From Streptomyces milbemycinicus (lineage in GTDB: Bacteria; Actinomycetota; Actinomycetes; Streptomycetales; Streptomycetaceae): a stretch of 64,000 nucleotides of DNA. This document shows positions 16,773 to 24,393 of this stretch, one piece after another. The position numbers and the translations under genes are program-made. The first letter of the stretch is position 1. Each line of letters starts with the position of its first letter. The notes beneath the pieces were generated by a model, which was given only the letters and a program-made list of their open reading frames with translations, did not search any database and was not told the origin of the DNA. The stretch spans positions 1 through 64,000 of the forward strand of contig NZ_MUNE01000318.1 in the NCBI RefSeq assembly GCF_002154605.1. The letters are read 5' to 3'.

Positions 16773-16937
16773 ATGGACGCCTCCGACGGCCGTCGGCGCG
16801 GCTGGATCCAGGTCCACGTCCACCCCGACGCGCTGCGACGCCTCGGGCTCCATCCCGACCAGCCGACCGCGGCGGTCGTGGGACCGTCCCCGCCCGGCTG
16901 GTGGCATGCCGTCGCGGAGCGCCACGCCCAGATGTAG
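16773..16937 (+). CDS. Possible 54-aa small protein or gene remnant
   Basis: Reads MDASDGRRRGWIQVHV, PDALRRLGLHPDQPTAAVVG and PPGWWHAVAERHAQM, with strong G/C at third positions, as in real Streptomyces genes. No clear ribosome site precedes the ATG and a hairpin lies just upstream, so it may be the 3' part of a lost gene rather than an expressed one. It ends seven bases before the end of the convergent MFS gene. No family recognised. Confidence 0.4.
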   Translation: MDASDGRRRGWIQVHVHPDALRRLGLHPDQPTAAVVGPSPPGWWHAVAERHAQM

Positions 16938-16944
16938 GCACCCC

Positions 16945-18165
16945 TCACGTCGTACGCGGCCGCTCCGCGGGGAAGCCGTGCGCACGGGCGGCGATCACCA
17001 CGGCCAGTACGGGCGCCAGGAGCGCCAGGACGCTCCAGGGGAAGGCATCGGGGCCGAGGCGGTCGAGGAGGATGCCGCCGACGACTCCGCCGCCGGCCAT
17101 GGCCGCGTTCCACAGGGTGACGAGCATGGCCTGCGCGGAGTCCGCCGCGTCGCCTCCCGCGTCGGCCACGGCGGTCTGCAGCAGCGTGGGAACGCCTCCC
17201 CAGCCCAGGCCCCACAGCGCCGCCGCGAGGTAGACCAGGGCGCGGCTGTCGGCCGGGATCGCGAGGACGGCGGCCGCGGCGGCGAACAGGACCGTGGCGG
17301 CGATGGTCAGTGCCCGCAGCCGGCGGTCGATGCGGGCGCCCACGATCCAGATGCTCGCCACGGAGGCGGCGCCGAAGACCAGCAGGACGAGGTCGGTGGA
17401 GCCGCCCATGCCGAGCACGTCGAGGTAGGTGGCGATGTAGGTGTAGAGGATGGTGTGGGCCAGCACGTACACCAGCGTGACGAACAGGACCGGCGCCACT
17501 CCGGGGACGGTCAGGGCCCGCAGGATCGAGGGGCGGCCGTCCCGCCGCTGCCCGGGGTAGTCGGGGACCAGCGCGGCGATCCACCCGATCAGAACGGCTG
17601 CGAGCACGGTGATGAGGGTGAACGTCACCCGCCAGCCCAGCACTTCGCCGAGGAAGGTGCCCGCGGGCACCCCCAGCGACAGGGCGATCGGTATGCCGGT
17701 CATCACGACGGCGACCGCCTTGCCCTGCAGCGCCACGGGCGCCATACGGCGGGCGTATCCGGCCAGCAGTGCCCAGGCCAGGCCGGCGGCGACCCCGGCG
17801 ACGAACCGGGCGGCCATGGTCAGGGGGTAGCTCGTCGAGGCCGCGGTGACCGTGTTGGCGACGGCGAAGCCCCCCATGGCCGTCAGCAGCAGCCGCTTAC
17901 GGCGCCATCCCGCCGTGGCCGCGGACAGGGGGATCGCGGTGAGTGCGGTCCCGATGGCGTAGATCGTCACCGACTGCCCCATCGCGGATTCGCCGACGCC
18001 CAGGTCGTTGCCCATCGCGGGCAGCACGCCCGCGGGCAGTGTCTCGGTCAGGCTGGTGATGAAGACGGCGGTGGCCAGCGCCAGCAGCGCGGGCAGGGGG
18101 AGTTTCGGGTTCTGGTCCTCGGTTCCGGTGCGGGAACCGGCTTGTGGTGTGGTGTCGTTGCGCAC
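16945..18165 (-). CDS. MFS drug/sugar-type exporter (DHA1-like)
   Basis: A 406-aa membrane protein with about 12 hydrophobic segments in the two-by-six pattern of the major facilitator superfamily. The first segment is LPALLALATAVFITSLTETL; ETLPAGVLPAMG and the basic loop after TM2-TM3 (GWRRKRLL) match DHA1/AraJ-type exporters. The start is ATG 18165. It is divergent from a MerR regulator with a 22-bp operator between them, so it is probably induced when the regulator binds a toxic ligand. The substrate cannot be told. Confidence 0.88.
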   Translation of the reverse strand: MRNDTTPQAGSRTGTEDQNPKLPLPALLALATAVFITSLTETLPAGVLPAMGNDLGVGESAMGQSVTIYAIGTALTAIPLSAATAGWRRKRLLLTAMGGFAVANTVTAASTSYPLTMAARFVAGVAAGLAWALLAGYARRMAPVALQGKAVAVVMTGIPIALSLGVPAGTFLGEVLGWRVTFTLITVLAAVLIGWIAALVPDYPGQRRDGRPSILRALTVPGVAPVLFVTLVYVLAHTILYTYIATYLDVLGMGGSTDLVLLVFGAASVASIWIVGARIDRRLRALTIAATVLFAAAAAVLAIPADSRALVYLAAALWGLGWGGVPTLLQTAVADAGGDAADSAQAMLVTLWNAAMAGGGVVGGILLDRLGPDAFPWSVLALLAPVLAVVIAARAHGFPAERPRTT

Positions 18166-18180
18166 GCCGCGTATGCTCGA

Positions 18181-18202
18181 ACCATCACATTGATGTGAAG
18201 GT
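18181..18202. promoter_or_regulatory. MerR operator between MFS and merR-type genes
   Basis: A 22-bp near-perfect palindrome: ACCATCACAT, TG, then ATGTGAAGGT, with one mismatched pair. On the minus strand a TTGACC lies at its edge and 19 bases of spacer follow it, the over-long spacing typical of MerR-controlled promoters. The -10 element is not obvious (TCGAGC or GCATAC). It lies 15 bases before the exporter and 27 before the regulator. Confidence 0.7.
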
Positions 18203-18229
18203 CAAGCGAGTGTGTATGAGGTGGAGCAC

Positions 18230-18655
18230 ATGCGCATCGGAGAGCTGTCGGAGCGCACCGGCACCCCCCGCCGGTTGCTGCGCTACTACGAGGAGCAGGG
18301 GCTCATCGCCGCGGACCGCTGCCCGAACGGCTACCGCGACTACGACGAGCGCTTCGTGGACCGGATCCTGCAGATCAGAGGGTTGCTCGACGCCGGGCTG
18401 CCGACCCGGATCATCAAACAGATCCTCCCCTGTCTCGACAAGCCCCGGATCATCCACTTCTCGGACGCGACACCGGAGATGATCGCCACGCTGGAGCACG
18501 AACGCGACCGGATGACCGAGCGCATCGGCTGTCTGGTGCGCAACCGGGACGCCATCGCGGAGTACCTGGAGACCGTGCTCAGCAACGACCGCGCGCGGGC
18601 CGCCGCCGCCCGCCAGGCGTCGGCCGGGGCATCTGCCGGGGCGTCAGAGGGCTGA
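18230..18655 (+). CDS. MerR-family regulator
   Basis: A 141-aa regulator. The winged HTH is at the N terminus (MRIGELSERTGTPRRLLRYY then EEQGLIAADRCPNGYRDYD). A dimer helix contains ATPEMIATLEHERDRMTERI, and the tail is Ala/Ser-rich. There is no paired-Cys metal site, so it is more like the small-molecule-sensing members. ATG 18230 is chosen over GTG 18212 because GAGGTGGAG precedes it. It is expected to control itself and the divergent exporter through the palindrome at 18181-18202. Confidence 0.88.
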   Translation: MRIGELSERTGTPRRLLRYYEEQGLIAADRCPNGYRDYDERFVDRILQIRGLLDAGLPTRIIKQILPCLDKPRIIHFSDATPEMIATLEHERDRMTERIGCLVRNRDAIAEYLETVLSNDRARAAAARQASAGASAGASEG

Positions 18656-18660
18656 CGCCC
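18639..18660. terminator. Hairpin at the end of the MerR gene
   Basis: GGGCGTCAG and CTGACGCCC pair perfectly (9 bp) around AGGG. The hairpin covers the MerR stop codon and lies between two convergent genes, so it can serve both. Confidence 0.6.
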
Positions 18661-18662
18661 GC

Positions 18663-18690
18663 GTCAGGACTCCTCGGTCAGGACTCCTCG
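18663..18690. repeat. Tandem 14-bp duplication over a stop codon
   Basis: GTCAGGACTCCTCG occurs twice in a row. On the minus strand each copy encodes the end of the dehydrogenase alpha subunit (Glu-Glu-Ser-stop), so the gene's terminus has been duplicated and the first stop is used. Confidence 0.7.
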
Positions 18691-20156
18691 CCCAGGGCCG
18701 CGATTTCGCCGAGCGTCACCGGTGTGGCCAGCGGTCGGCGGGCCAGCGGAAGGAGATCGTCCGCGCTGGGTGTGCTGGGTGATCCGCCCGTGAGCGCCGC
18801 CGCCACCTGGGCGGTCGCGAAGCCGCACACCCGGCCCTGGCACATCCCCATACCGGGCCGGGCCAGCATCTTCAGTGTCCGTGGGTCCTTCGCGCCGAGT
18901 TCGCGGGCCGCGTGGCACAGATCGCCGTACGTCACCTCCTCGCAGCGGCAGATGAGCGTGGACCCGTCGAGCCAGTCGGTCCAGCCCGGCGGTACCGGAG
19001 TGGCGGTGTGCAGGGCGGCGGCGAAGCGCCGGCCCCTGCGGATGGCGCGCTGCAGCCGGCGCATCCGGCCCTCGTCGATGGTCCGTCCCAGGTCGCCTGC
19101 CGCGGCAAGCCCGCTCAGCCGCCCCTCGCGGACGGCGAGCGCCGCGCCGCCGACCCCGGTGGCCTCCCCTGCCAGATAGACACCAGGGCCTCCGGGCACA
19201 TCGGCCCGCTGCCGTGCGTCGACCACGGCGACCAGCGAGCCGTCGGTGTCCAGCCGGGTGCGCGCGCCGACCATCAGCGGCAGTTCGAGCGACGGGGTGA
19301 ACCCCCAGCCCAGCGCGACGAGATCGGCGTCCACCTCGATCCGCACACCGCTTCGCGGGCGTCCGTCGCGGTCCAGCGGCGCGATGCGGACGGACCGCAC
19401 CCGGTCCTCGCCGCGGATCTCGGTGACCACTGTCCTGGTGCGGTACGGGATGCCGTGCCGGGCGAGGAGCGCGGCGTACTGGGCGCCCTCGACCGCCTTG
19501 GCCGGTTCCCGTAGCGCGCCGCCCGGGTCGCGCAGCCAGCCGCGGAGCGGATTGGCCTCGCAGACCATGACGATCTCGGCGCCCGCCGCGGCGAGGCCGG
19601 TGGCCACCGGCAGCAGGAAGGGTCCCGTCCCCGCCACCACGGCCCGCCGCCCGGCGAGGGTGCCGCTCCCCTTGAGCAGGGCCTGTACCCCGCCGGCCGC
19701 CATGACGCCGGGCAGATCCCAGCCGGGCACCGGGAGTTGGCGATCGTACGCACCCGGGCAGAGGATCAGCGAACGCGCGGTCAGCGTCCTGGTCCCGGGT
19801 CCGCGGCCGTCGTGTGTGGGCCGCAGGTGGAGGGTGAACCGGTCGGCGTCGCGGGCGATGAGCCACACCTGGTGTCCGAAGAACGTACGGGTCCCCGTAC
19901 GGACCAGGCCCGCGCGCAGGGCGGCGAACGTACGGCGGCCGTGCTGACCCGCGAGAGGTCCCTCGTCGTGCGGACCGTGCCGCCAGTACTGGCCGCCTGG
20001 CCGCTCGCCGGCGTCCACCAGGGCCACGGTCAGCCCGGCCGTCGCCGCCTCGACCGCGGCGGCCATCCCCGCCGGACCGGCGCCGACCACCGCCACATCG
20101 GCAACCGCCACGTCCGCCACGGCCACATCGGCCGTTACATCAGCGTTCCCGCGCAT
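18678..20156 (-). CDS. D-hydroxyproline dehydrogenase, alpha-type FAD/NAD(P) subunit
   Basis: A 492-aa flavoprotein of the HcnB/OoxA type. The FAD site is VAVVGAGPAGMAAAVEAA and the pyridine-nucleotide fold is near AVVAGTGPFLLPVATGLAA. The C terminus has a BFD-like Fe-S motif, ICRCEEVTYGDL and then GMCQGRVC. With the small [2Fe-2S] protein and the DAO-type subunit just upstream, it completes the heterotrimer layout known for D-hydroxyproline and related amino-acid dehydrogenases. That enzyme oxidises cis-4-hydroxy-D-proline to pyrroline-4-hydroxy-2-carboxylate. Last gene of the six-gene operon; its start overlaps the previous gene by 17 bases. The N terminus has a repeated VAVAD stretch that may be non-native. 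Confidence 0.85.
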   Translation of the reverse strand: MRGNADVTADVAVADVAVADVAVVGAGPAGMAAAVEAATAGLTVALVDAGERPGGQYWRHGPHDEGPLAGQHGRRTFAALRAGLVRTGTRTFFGHQVWLIARDADRFTLHLRPTHDGRGPGTRTLTARSLILCPGAYDRQLPVPGWDLPGVMAAGGVQALLKGSGTLAGRRAVVAGTGPFLLPVATGLAAAGAEIVMVCEANPLRGWLRDPGGALREPAKAVEGAQYAALLARHGIPYRTRTVVTEIRGEDRVRSVRIAPLDRDGRPRSGVRIEVDADLVALGWGFTPSLELPLMVGARTRLDTDGSLVAVVDARQRADVPGGPGVYLAGEATGVGGAALAVREGRLSGLAAAGDLGRTIDEGRMRRLQRAIRRGRRFAAALHTATPVPPGWTDWLDGSTLICRCEEVTYGDLCHAARELGAKDPRTLKMLARPGMGMCQGRVCGFATAQVAAALTGGSPSTPSADDLLPLARRPLATPVTLGEIAALGEES

Positions 20157-20466
20157 CGGTGTCCCTCCCCGTACGTCCGGACTCCAGCCGCATACCGTCG
20201 GCCGCGGGCACCAGACAGGCCCGCTGGTCGGGGCGGCCGTCGACGGTGATCAGGCAGTCGTAACAGACGCCGATCCCGCAGAACAGCCCGCGCGGCCTGC
20301 CCTCGCCACGGGTGGTGCGCCAGGCGACCACCCCGGCCTCGACCAGCGCCGCCCCGACGCTCTGGCCCGGCCGGGCGTGGATGGTCCGCCCGTCGAAGGA
20401 CAGGTCGAAGGGCTGCGGGAAGGGCGGGTTGCCGGGGGCCGTCTCGGGAGGCATCTCAGGGGGCAT
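20140..20466 (-). CDS. [2Fe-2S] small subunit of D-hydroxyproline dehydrogenase
   Basis: A 108-aa ferredoxin-like protein. Cluster ligands appear as FCGIGVCYDC and, later, QRACL, the plant-type [2Fe-2S] spacing used by the gamma subunits of HcnA/OoxC-type dehydrogenases. It starts inside the end of the DAO-type gene and ends inside the start of the alpha subunit, so all three are coupled. It should pass electrons between the two flavin subunits. Confidence 0.88.
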   Translation of the reverse strand: MPPEMPPETAPGNPPFPQPFDLSFDGRTIHARPGQSVGAALVEAGVVAWRTTRGEGRPRGLFCGIGVCYDCLITVDGRPDQRACLVPAADGMRLESGRTGRDTDARER

Positions 20467-21661
20467 CGGGGTTCACCTCGTCGCCGGGCAGGGCTTGTTC
20501 GAATCGTTCGGGCGCGAAGGGGGTCAGGTCCAGGCCGGTCGGGCGGTCCGTCAGCGCCTGCGCGAGCAGCTTGCCGGTCCCCACGGACAGGCCCACTCCG
20601 GCGCCCTCGTGGCCGCAGGCGTGCCAGAGCCCCGGGGCCCGCGGGTCGGGGCCGATCACCGGCAGGTGGTCGGGGCAGTACGGCCGGAAGCCCAGATAGC
20701 TGCGGATGGCCTGGACGGAGGCCAGGAAGGGGAAGAGCGCGATCGCGTTGCGGGCCAGTGCGGCAAGGAGGGGCGGCGGGACCTCGCGGTCGAAGCCGAC
20801 CCGTTCCCGGGACGAGCCGATCAGAATGGTGCCCGCGCGGGTGCCCTCGACGACGGGTGAGGTCTGCAGCGCCGCGTCCGAACTGGCCACGTCGCCCACG
20901 TACTCCGCCGCGTACACCTTGTGCCGGACCATGACCGGCAGCGGCTGGGTGACCAGGACGCATCCCCTCCGCGGCAGCACCGGCACCCGCACCCCGGCCA
21001 GTTCGGCGACCACGCCGGCCCAGGTGCCCCCGGCGTTGAGCACGGCGGGGGCGCTGAGCGGGCCGCGGCTGGTGCGGACCCCGGTGATCCGCTCGCCGGT
21101 CCGGAGGAACCCGGTGACCTCGGTGTCCGTCCGCACCCGGGCGCCGGCCTGCCGCGCCATACGGAGCAGATGCGCCACCACCAGCATCGGCTGGACCTGT
21201 GCGTCCTGCGGGTAGAAGGCGCCGGAGACCAGCTCGGGCGACAGGTGGGGCTCGTAGTCCGGCAGCTCGTCCTTCGGTACGTCGACGGCCTCGATCCCTT
21301 GGGCGCGCTGCTCCAGGACAAGCTTGGCGAGCGCGTCCGCGCCGCCCGGGGTGGCGGCCACCACCAGGCCGCCCTTGGCCTCGAACTCCCAAAGACCCGC
21401 GTGTTCGGCCAGGTCCTCGCGCCAGACCCGCTGGGAGAACAGGGCCAGGTCGAGTTCGGGTCCGGCCTCCTTGTCGGAGACCAGCAGATTGCCCTCGCCG
21501 GCGCTGGACGTACCGCCGGCGAGCGGGCCACGGTCGACGACGGTGACGCGGAGCCCGGCGCGCGCCGCGAAGTACGCGGCGGCCGCGCCGACCACCCCGG
21601 CCCCGATCACCACCAGATCCGTGGTCTCGGCGCGCGGCGAGTGCCCGGTCGGCCCCGTCAT
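20456..21661 (-). CDS. D-hydroxyproline dehydrogenase, DAO-type catalytic subunit
   Basis: A 401-aa FAD-dependent oxidoreductase of the DadA/DAO fold. The dinucleotide site is DLVVIGAGVVGAAAAYFAAR, and the C-terminal FAD/substrate part has YLGFRPYCPDHLPVIGPD and HACGHEGAGVGLSVGTGKLL. In the heterotrimeric enzymes this subunit oxidises the imino acid. The start overlaps the GntR stop by four bases. Context (4-hydroxyproline epimerase and the Pyr4H2C deaminase in the same operon) makes cis-4-hydroxy-D-proline the likely substrate. Confidence 0.87.
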   Translation of the reverse strand: MTGPTGHSPRAETTDLVVIGAGVVGAAAAYFAARAGLRVTVVDRGPLAGGTSSAGEGNLLVSDKEAGPELDLALFSQRVWREDLAEHAGLWEFEAKGGLVVAATPGGADALAKLVLEQRAQGIEAVDVPKDELPDYEPHLSPELVSGAFYPQDAQVQPMLVVAHLLRMARQAGARVRTDTEVTGFLRTGERITGVRTSRGPLSAPAVLNAGGTWAGVVAELAGVRVPVLPRRGCVLVTQPLPVMVRHKVYAAEYVGDVASSDAALQTSPVVEGTRAGTILIGSSRERVGFDREVPPPLLAALARNAIALFPFLASVQAIRSYLGFRPYCPDHLPVIGPDPRAPGLWHACGHEGAGVGLSVGTGKLLAQALTDRPTGLDLTPFAPERFEQALPGDEVNPDAP

Positions 21662-22347
21662 GTGCCGCCCGCCCAGATGCCCCGTACGTGTCCGATGTGG
21701 CGGTGCATGAACAGCTCGGCCGCCTCGGCGTTCCTGGACTCGACGAAGTCCAGCAGCTGGTGGTGTTCCGCCGCGGACTCCACCAGGGTGCCCTTGCTGA
21801 CCAGGGGCGCCAGCCCCAGCAGCCGGGTCTGGGCCCGGAGGCTGGACACCACGTCCAGCAGCCGCCGGTTGCCGCCGTGCGCCAGCAGGGCGAGGTGGAA
21901 GACCCGGTCGGCCTCGACATAGCCGATGAGGTCGCCCTTCTCGGCGGCCTCCACGATCCGCTGGGCCAGCTCCCGCAGCGCGGGGAACGCCTCCGCGGGG
22001 ACCAGCGGCACCACGGCCCGTACCGAGGGCGGCTCCACCAGCAGCCGCACCGCCGTCACCTCGTCCAGGTCCTGCTCGGAGACCTCGGTGATGAGGAAGC
22101 CCTTGTTGGGCTGCGCCACCACCAGCTCCTCCTTGACCAGATCGATCATCGCCTCGCGCACCGGGGTGGAGGACACCCCGAACTTGGCGGCCAGCGTCGG
22201 CGCGGAGTACACCGTGCCGGGTGTCAGCTCCCCGGAGATGATCGCGGCGCGCAGGGCGTTTCGCACCCGGTCACGGAGGATTTCACGCTTTCCCACGGTG
22301 CGGAGGTGCGTCGTCGACTTCTCCGTGACCGGCCGTTCGCCGTCCAA
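21658..22347 (-). CDS. GntR/FCD regulator of the hydroxyproline operons
   Basis: A 229-aa regulator. The wHTH at the N terminus reads RVRNALRAAIISGELTPGTV and KFGVSSTPVREAMIDLVKEE; a helical FCD ligand domain follows (SEQDLDEVTAVRLLVEP, MHRHIGHVRG). The start is TTG 22347 behind GAGG, 15 bases after the epimerase stop. It sits inside the operon, so it is made with the enzymes. GntR/FCD proteins bind palindromes with a GT-N-AC core, which is what the two shared sites (24286-24308 and 33437-33459) contain. It is the best candidate for binding both. Confidence 0.88.
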   Translation of the reverse strand: MDGERPVTEKSTTHLRTVGKREILRDRVRNALRAAIISGELTPGTVYSAPTLAAKFGVSSTPVREAMIDLVKEELVVAQPNKGFLITEVSEQDLDEVTAVRLLVEPPSVRAVVPLVPAEAFPALRELAQRIVEAAEKGDLIGYVEADRVFHLALLAHGGNRRLLDVVSSLRAQTRLLGLAPLVSKGTLVESAAEHHQLLDFVESRNAEAAELFMHRHIGHVRGIWAGGT

Positions 22348-22362
22348 CTGGGTTGCCTCTTT

Positions 22363-23364
22363 CTAAAGCAGGAATCCGGCCGGAAAGGGGTCGTCCGGAT
22401 CCAGGGTGAACTGGGCGGTGCCGGTGACCCATGCCCGCCCGGTGATGGTGGGCACCACGGCGGGTCGTCCGGCCACCTCAGTCTCCTCGATCAGCCGCCC
22501 GATGAAGTGCGTGCCGATGAAGGACTCGTTCACGAACTCCGCCCCCAGGGCCAGTTCGCCCCGGGCGTGGAGCTGCGCCATACGGGCGCTGGTGCCGGTG
22601 CCGCACGGCGAGCGGTCGAACCAGCCGGGGTGGATACCCATGGCGTGCCGGGAGTGGGCTGCGGTCGAGCCGGGTGCCTTGAGGTAGACGTGGTGACAGC
22701 CGCGGATGTCGGGGCGCTCGGGGTGGACCGGTTCGTCCTGTTCGTTGATGGCGGCCATGATCCCCATGCTGGCCGCCAGCAGTTCGGCCCCGGCCCGCCG
22801 GTCGAACGGCAGGCCCAGCTCCGCCAGCTCGACGATGGCGTAGAAGTTGCCGCCGAACGCCATGTCGTAGCGGACCTTGCCGAGGCCGGGCACATCGACC
22901 GTGCGGTCCAGGGCGTGGGCGAAGGAGACGACGTTGCGCAGGGTCACCGAGCGCGCACGGCCGTCCTCCACCGCCACCTCGGCCGTCACCGGCCCGGCCG
23001 GGGTGTCCAGACGGATGACGGTGACCGGTTCGCGCACCTCCACCATGCCGGTTTCCACCAGCACGGTGGCGACTCCGATGGTGCCGTGGCCGCACATCGG
23101 CAGCAGGCCGCTGACCTCGATGAACAACACGCCCCAGTCGGCCTCGGGGGTGGTCGGCGGCTGCAGGATGGCGCCGCTCATCGCCGAGTGGCCGCGCGGC
23201 TCGTACATCAGCAGGGTGCGTACGTCGTCGCGGTTGGCCATGAACCACGAGCGGCGCTCGGCCATGGTGTCCCCCGGGATGACACCGACGCCGCCGACCA
23301 CGACCCGGGTGGGCATGCCCTCCGTATGGGATTCGACGGTGTGGAAGACGCGGCTGGATCTCAC
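22363..23364 (-). CDS. 4-hydroxyproline 2-epimerase
   Basis: A 333-aa member of the proline racemase family. Both catalytic Cys are present: C91 in MCGHGTIGVA and C254 in RSPCGTGTSA. The dehydratase branch has Thr at the second site, so this is an epimerase; the operon points to trans-4-hydroxy-L-proline to cis-4-hydroxy-D-proline. The start overlaps the preceding gene's stop by four bases. Proline racemase itself is the main alternative, made unlikely by the neighbouring deaminase and dehydrogenase genes. Confidence 0.9.
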   Translation of the reverse strand: MRSSRVFHTVESHTEGMPTRVVVGGVGVIPGDTMAERRSWFMANRDDVRTLLMYEPRGHSAMSGAILQPPTTPEADWGVLFIEVSGLLPMCGHGTIGVATVLVETGMVEVREPVTVIRLDTPAGPVTAEVAVEDGRARSVTLRNVVSFAHALDRTVDVPGLGKVRYDMAFGGNFYAIVELAELGLPFDRRAGAELLAASMGIMAAINEQDEPVHPERPDIRGCHHVYLKAPGSTAAHSRHAMGIHPGWFDRSPCGTGTSARMAQLHARGELALGAEFVNESFIGTHFIGRLIEETEVAGRPAVVPTITGRAWVTGTAQFTLDPDDPFPAGFLL

Positions 23365-24269
23365 TTGTATCCCTTGGCGACAGCGGCTTCGGTGTCCCGG
23401 ACGACCCGCTCGGCGATCTCGGGCGGGAGCGGGGTGCGCGGCGGGCGGCAGGGGCCGCCGCGCAACCCGACGACATCCATGGACAGCTTGATGGACTGGA
23501 CGAACTCGGTCTTGGAGTCCCAGCGCAGCAGCGGGTGCAGATCGCGGTAGAGCGGCAGGGCCTTGGCGATGTCGGCGGGTTCACCGGAGGTGGCGAGCCG
23601 GTAGAGCTCCACGCAGCTCTCCGGGAGAACGCCCGGGTAGCCGGCGATCCAGCCGACCGCCCCGGCCAGGCCCAGTTCGAGCAGGACGTCGTCGGCGCCG
23701 ATGATCAGGTCGAGGCCGGGGGCGAGTTCGGCCAGCTCATAGGCGCGGCGGACGTCTCCGCTGAACTCCTTGACGGCGACGATCAGGCCCTCGCCGTGCA
23801 GTTCGGCCAGCAGGTCGGGGGTGAGATCGACCCTGGTGTCGTGGGGGTTGTTGTAGGCGACGACCGGAAGGCCGACCGTGGCGACCTCGCGGTAGTGCGC
23901 CAGCACGCCCTCGCGGTCGGCGCGGTAGGTGTTGGGCGGCAGCAGCAGCACCGAGTCGGCGCCCGCCTCGGCCGCCTGCTCGGTCCACCGGCGGGCCTCC
24001 AGCGCACCGTACGCGGACACGCCGGGCATCACGGTGTGGCCCTCGGGGGACGCCTCGACGGCGGTGCGCACCATACGGGCGCGTTCCTCGTCGGTCAGGG
24101 TCTGGTACTCGCCGAGGGAGCCGTTGGGGCAGACGCCGTCGCAGCCGCCCTCGGTGAGGAAGCGGACGTGTTCCGCGTAGGCGTCGTAGTCGACGGAGAG
24201 GTCGCTGCGCAGCGGCAGCGGTGTCGCGACATGAACACCGCGCCAGGGGGTGTCGGGGCCAGCAGTCAT
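23361..24269 (-). CDS. DapA-family Pyr4H2C deaminase
   Basis: A 302-aa TIM-barrel lyase of the DHDPS/NAL superfamily. The Schiff-base Lys is K167 (GLIVAVKEFSGD) and the partner Tyr is Y139 (VVAYNNP). In hydroxyproline operons this family converts 1-pyrroline-4-hydroxy-2-carboxylate to 2-oxoglutarate semialdehyde and ammonia. ATG 24269 has AAGGAGG upstream; the longer in-frame start at 24293 falls inside the operator. First gene of the leftward operon. The dehydrogenase that would finish the route to 2-oxoglutarate is not in the window. Confidence 0.88.
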   Translation of the reverse strand: MTAGPDTPWRGVHVATPLPLRSDLSVDYDAYAEHVRFLTEGGCDGVCPNGSLGEYQTLTDEERARMVRTAVEASPEGHTVMPGVSAYGALEARRWTEQAAEAGADSVLLLPPNTYRADREGVLAHYREVATVGLPVVAYNNPHDTRVDLTPDLLAELHGEGLIVAVKEFSGDVRRAYELAELAPGLDLIIGADDVLLELGLAGAVGWIAGYPGVLPESCVELYRLATSGEPADIAKALPLYRDLHPLLRWDSKTEFVQSIKLSMDVVGLRGGPCRPPRTPLPPEIAERVVRDTEAAVAKGYK

Positions 24270-24285
24270 GGATCCTCCTTCGGAA

Positions 24286-24308
24286 CAGTGCAATGTTACA
24301 TGCCACTG
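24286..24308. promoter_or_regulatory. Shared GntR-type operator, site 1
   Basis: A 23-bp palindrome made of CAGTGCAATGT, a central T, and ACATGCCACTG, 17 bases before the deaminase ATG. Nine of eleven pairs are symmetric and the core is TGT-T-ACA, the GntR/FCD pattern. A TAGTAT (minus strand, 24315-24320) six bases upstream could be the -10, putting the operator over the transcription start. The same palindrome recurs at 33437-33459. Confidence 0.78.
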
Positions 24309-24346
24309 TAGTGGATACTACTTCGATGCTTGGGCTTGTTACGGTT

Positions 24347-24381
24347 CCCCGGCCGACGGGCCGACGGTCCATCGGCCGGGG
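24347..24381. terminator. Hairpin after the aminopeptidase gene
   Basis: CCCCGGCCGA and TCGGCCGGGG form a perfect 10-bp stem with a 15-base loop, 12 bases beyond the stop of the leftward aminopeptidase gene (24394). It separates the peptide-uptake operon from the hydroxyproline promoter. Confidence 0.7.
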
Positions 24382-24393
24382 GTCGGCAGACGG

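Noticed and set aside
16621-18198. 525-aa plus-strand ORF over the MFS gene
   Set aside because: Antisense to a clear membrane protein; composition is Arg/Gly/His/Gln junk.
22363-23364. Epimerase gene as a trans-3-hydroxyproline dehydratase
   Set aside because: The dehydratase branch replaces the second catalytic Cys by Thr; here Cys is present at both positions (C91, C254).
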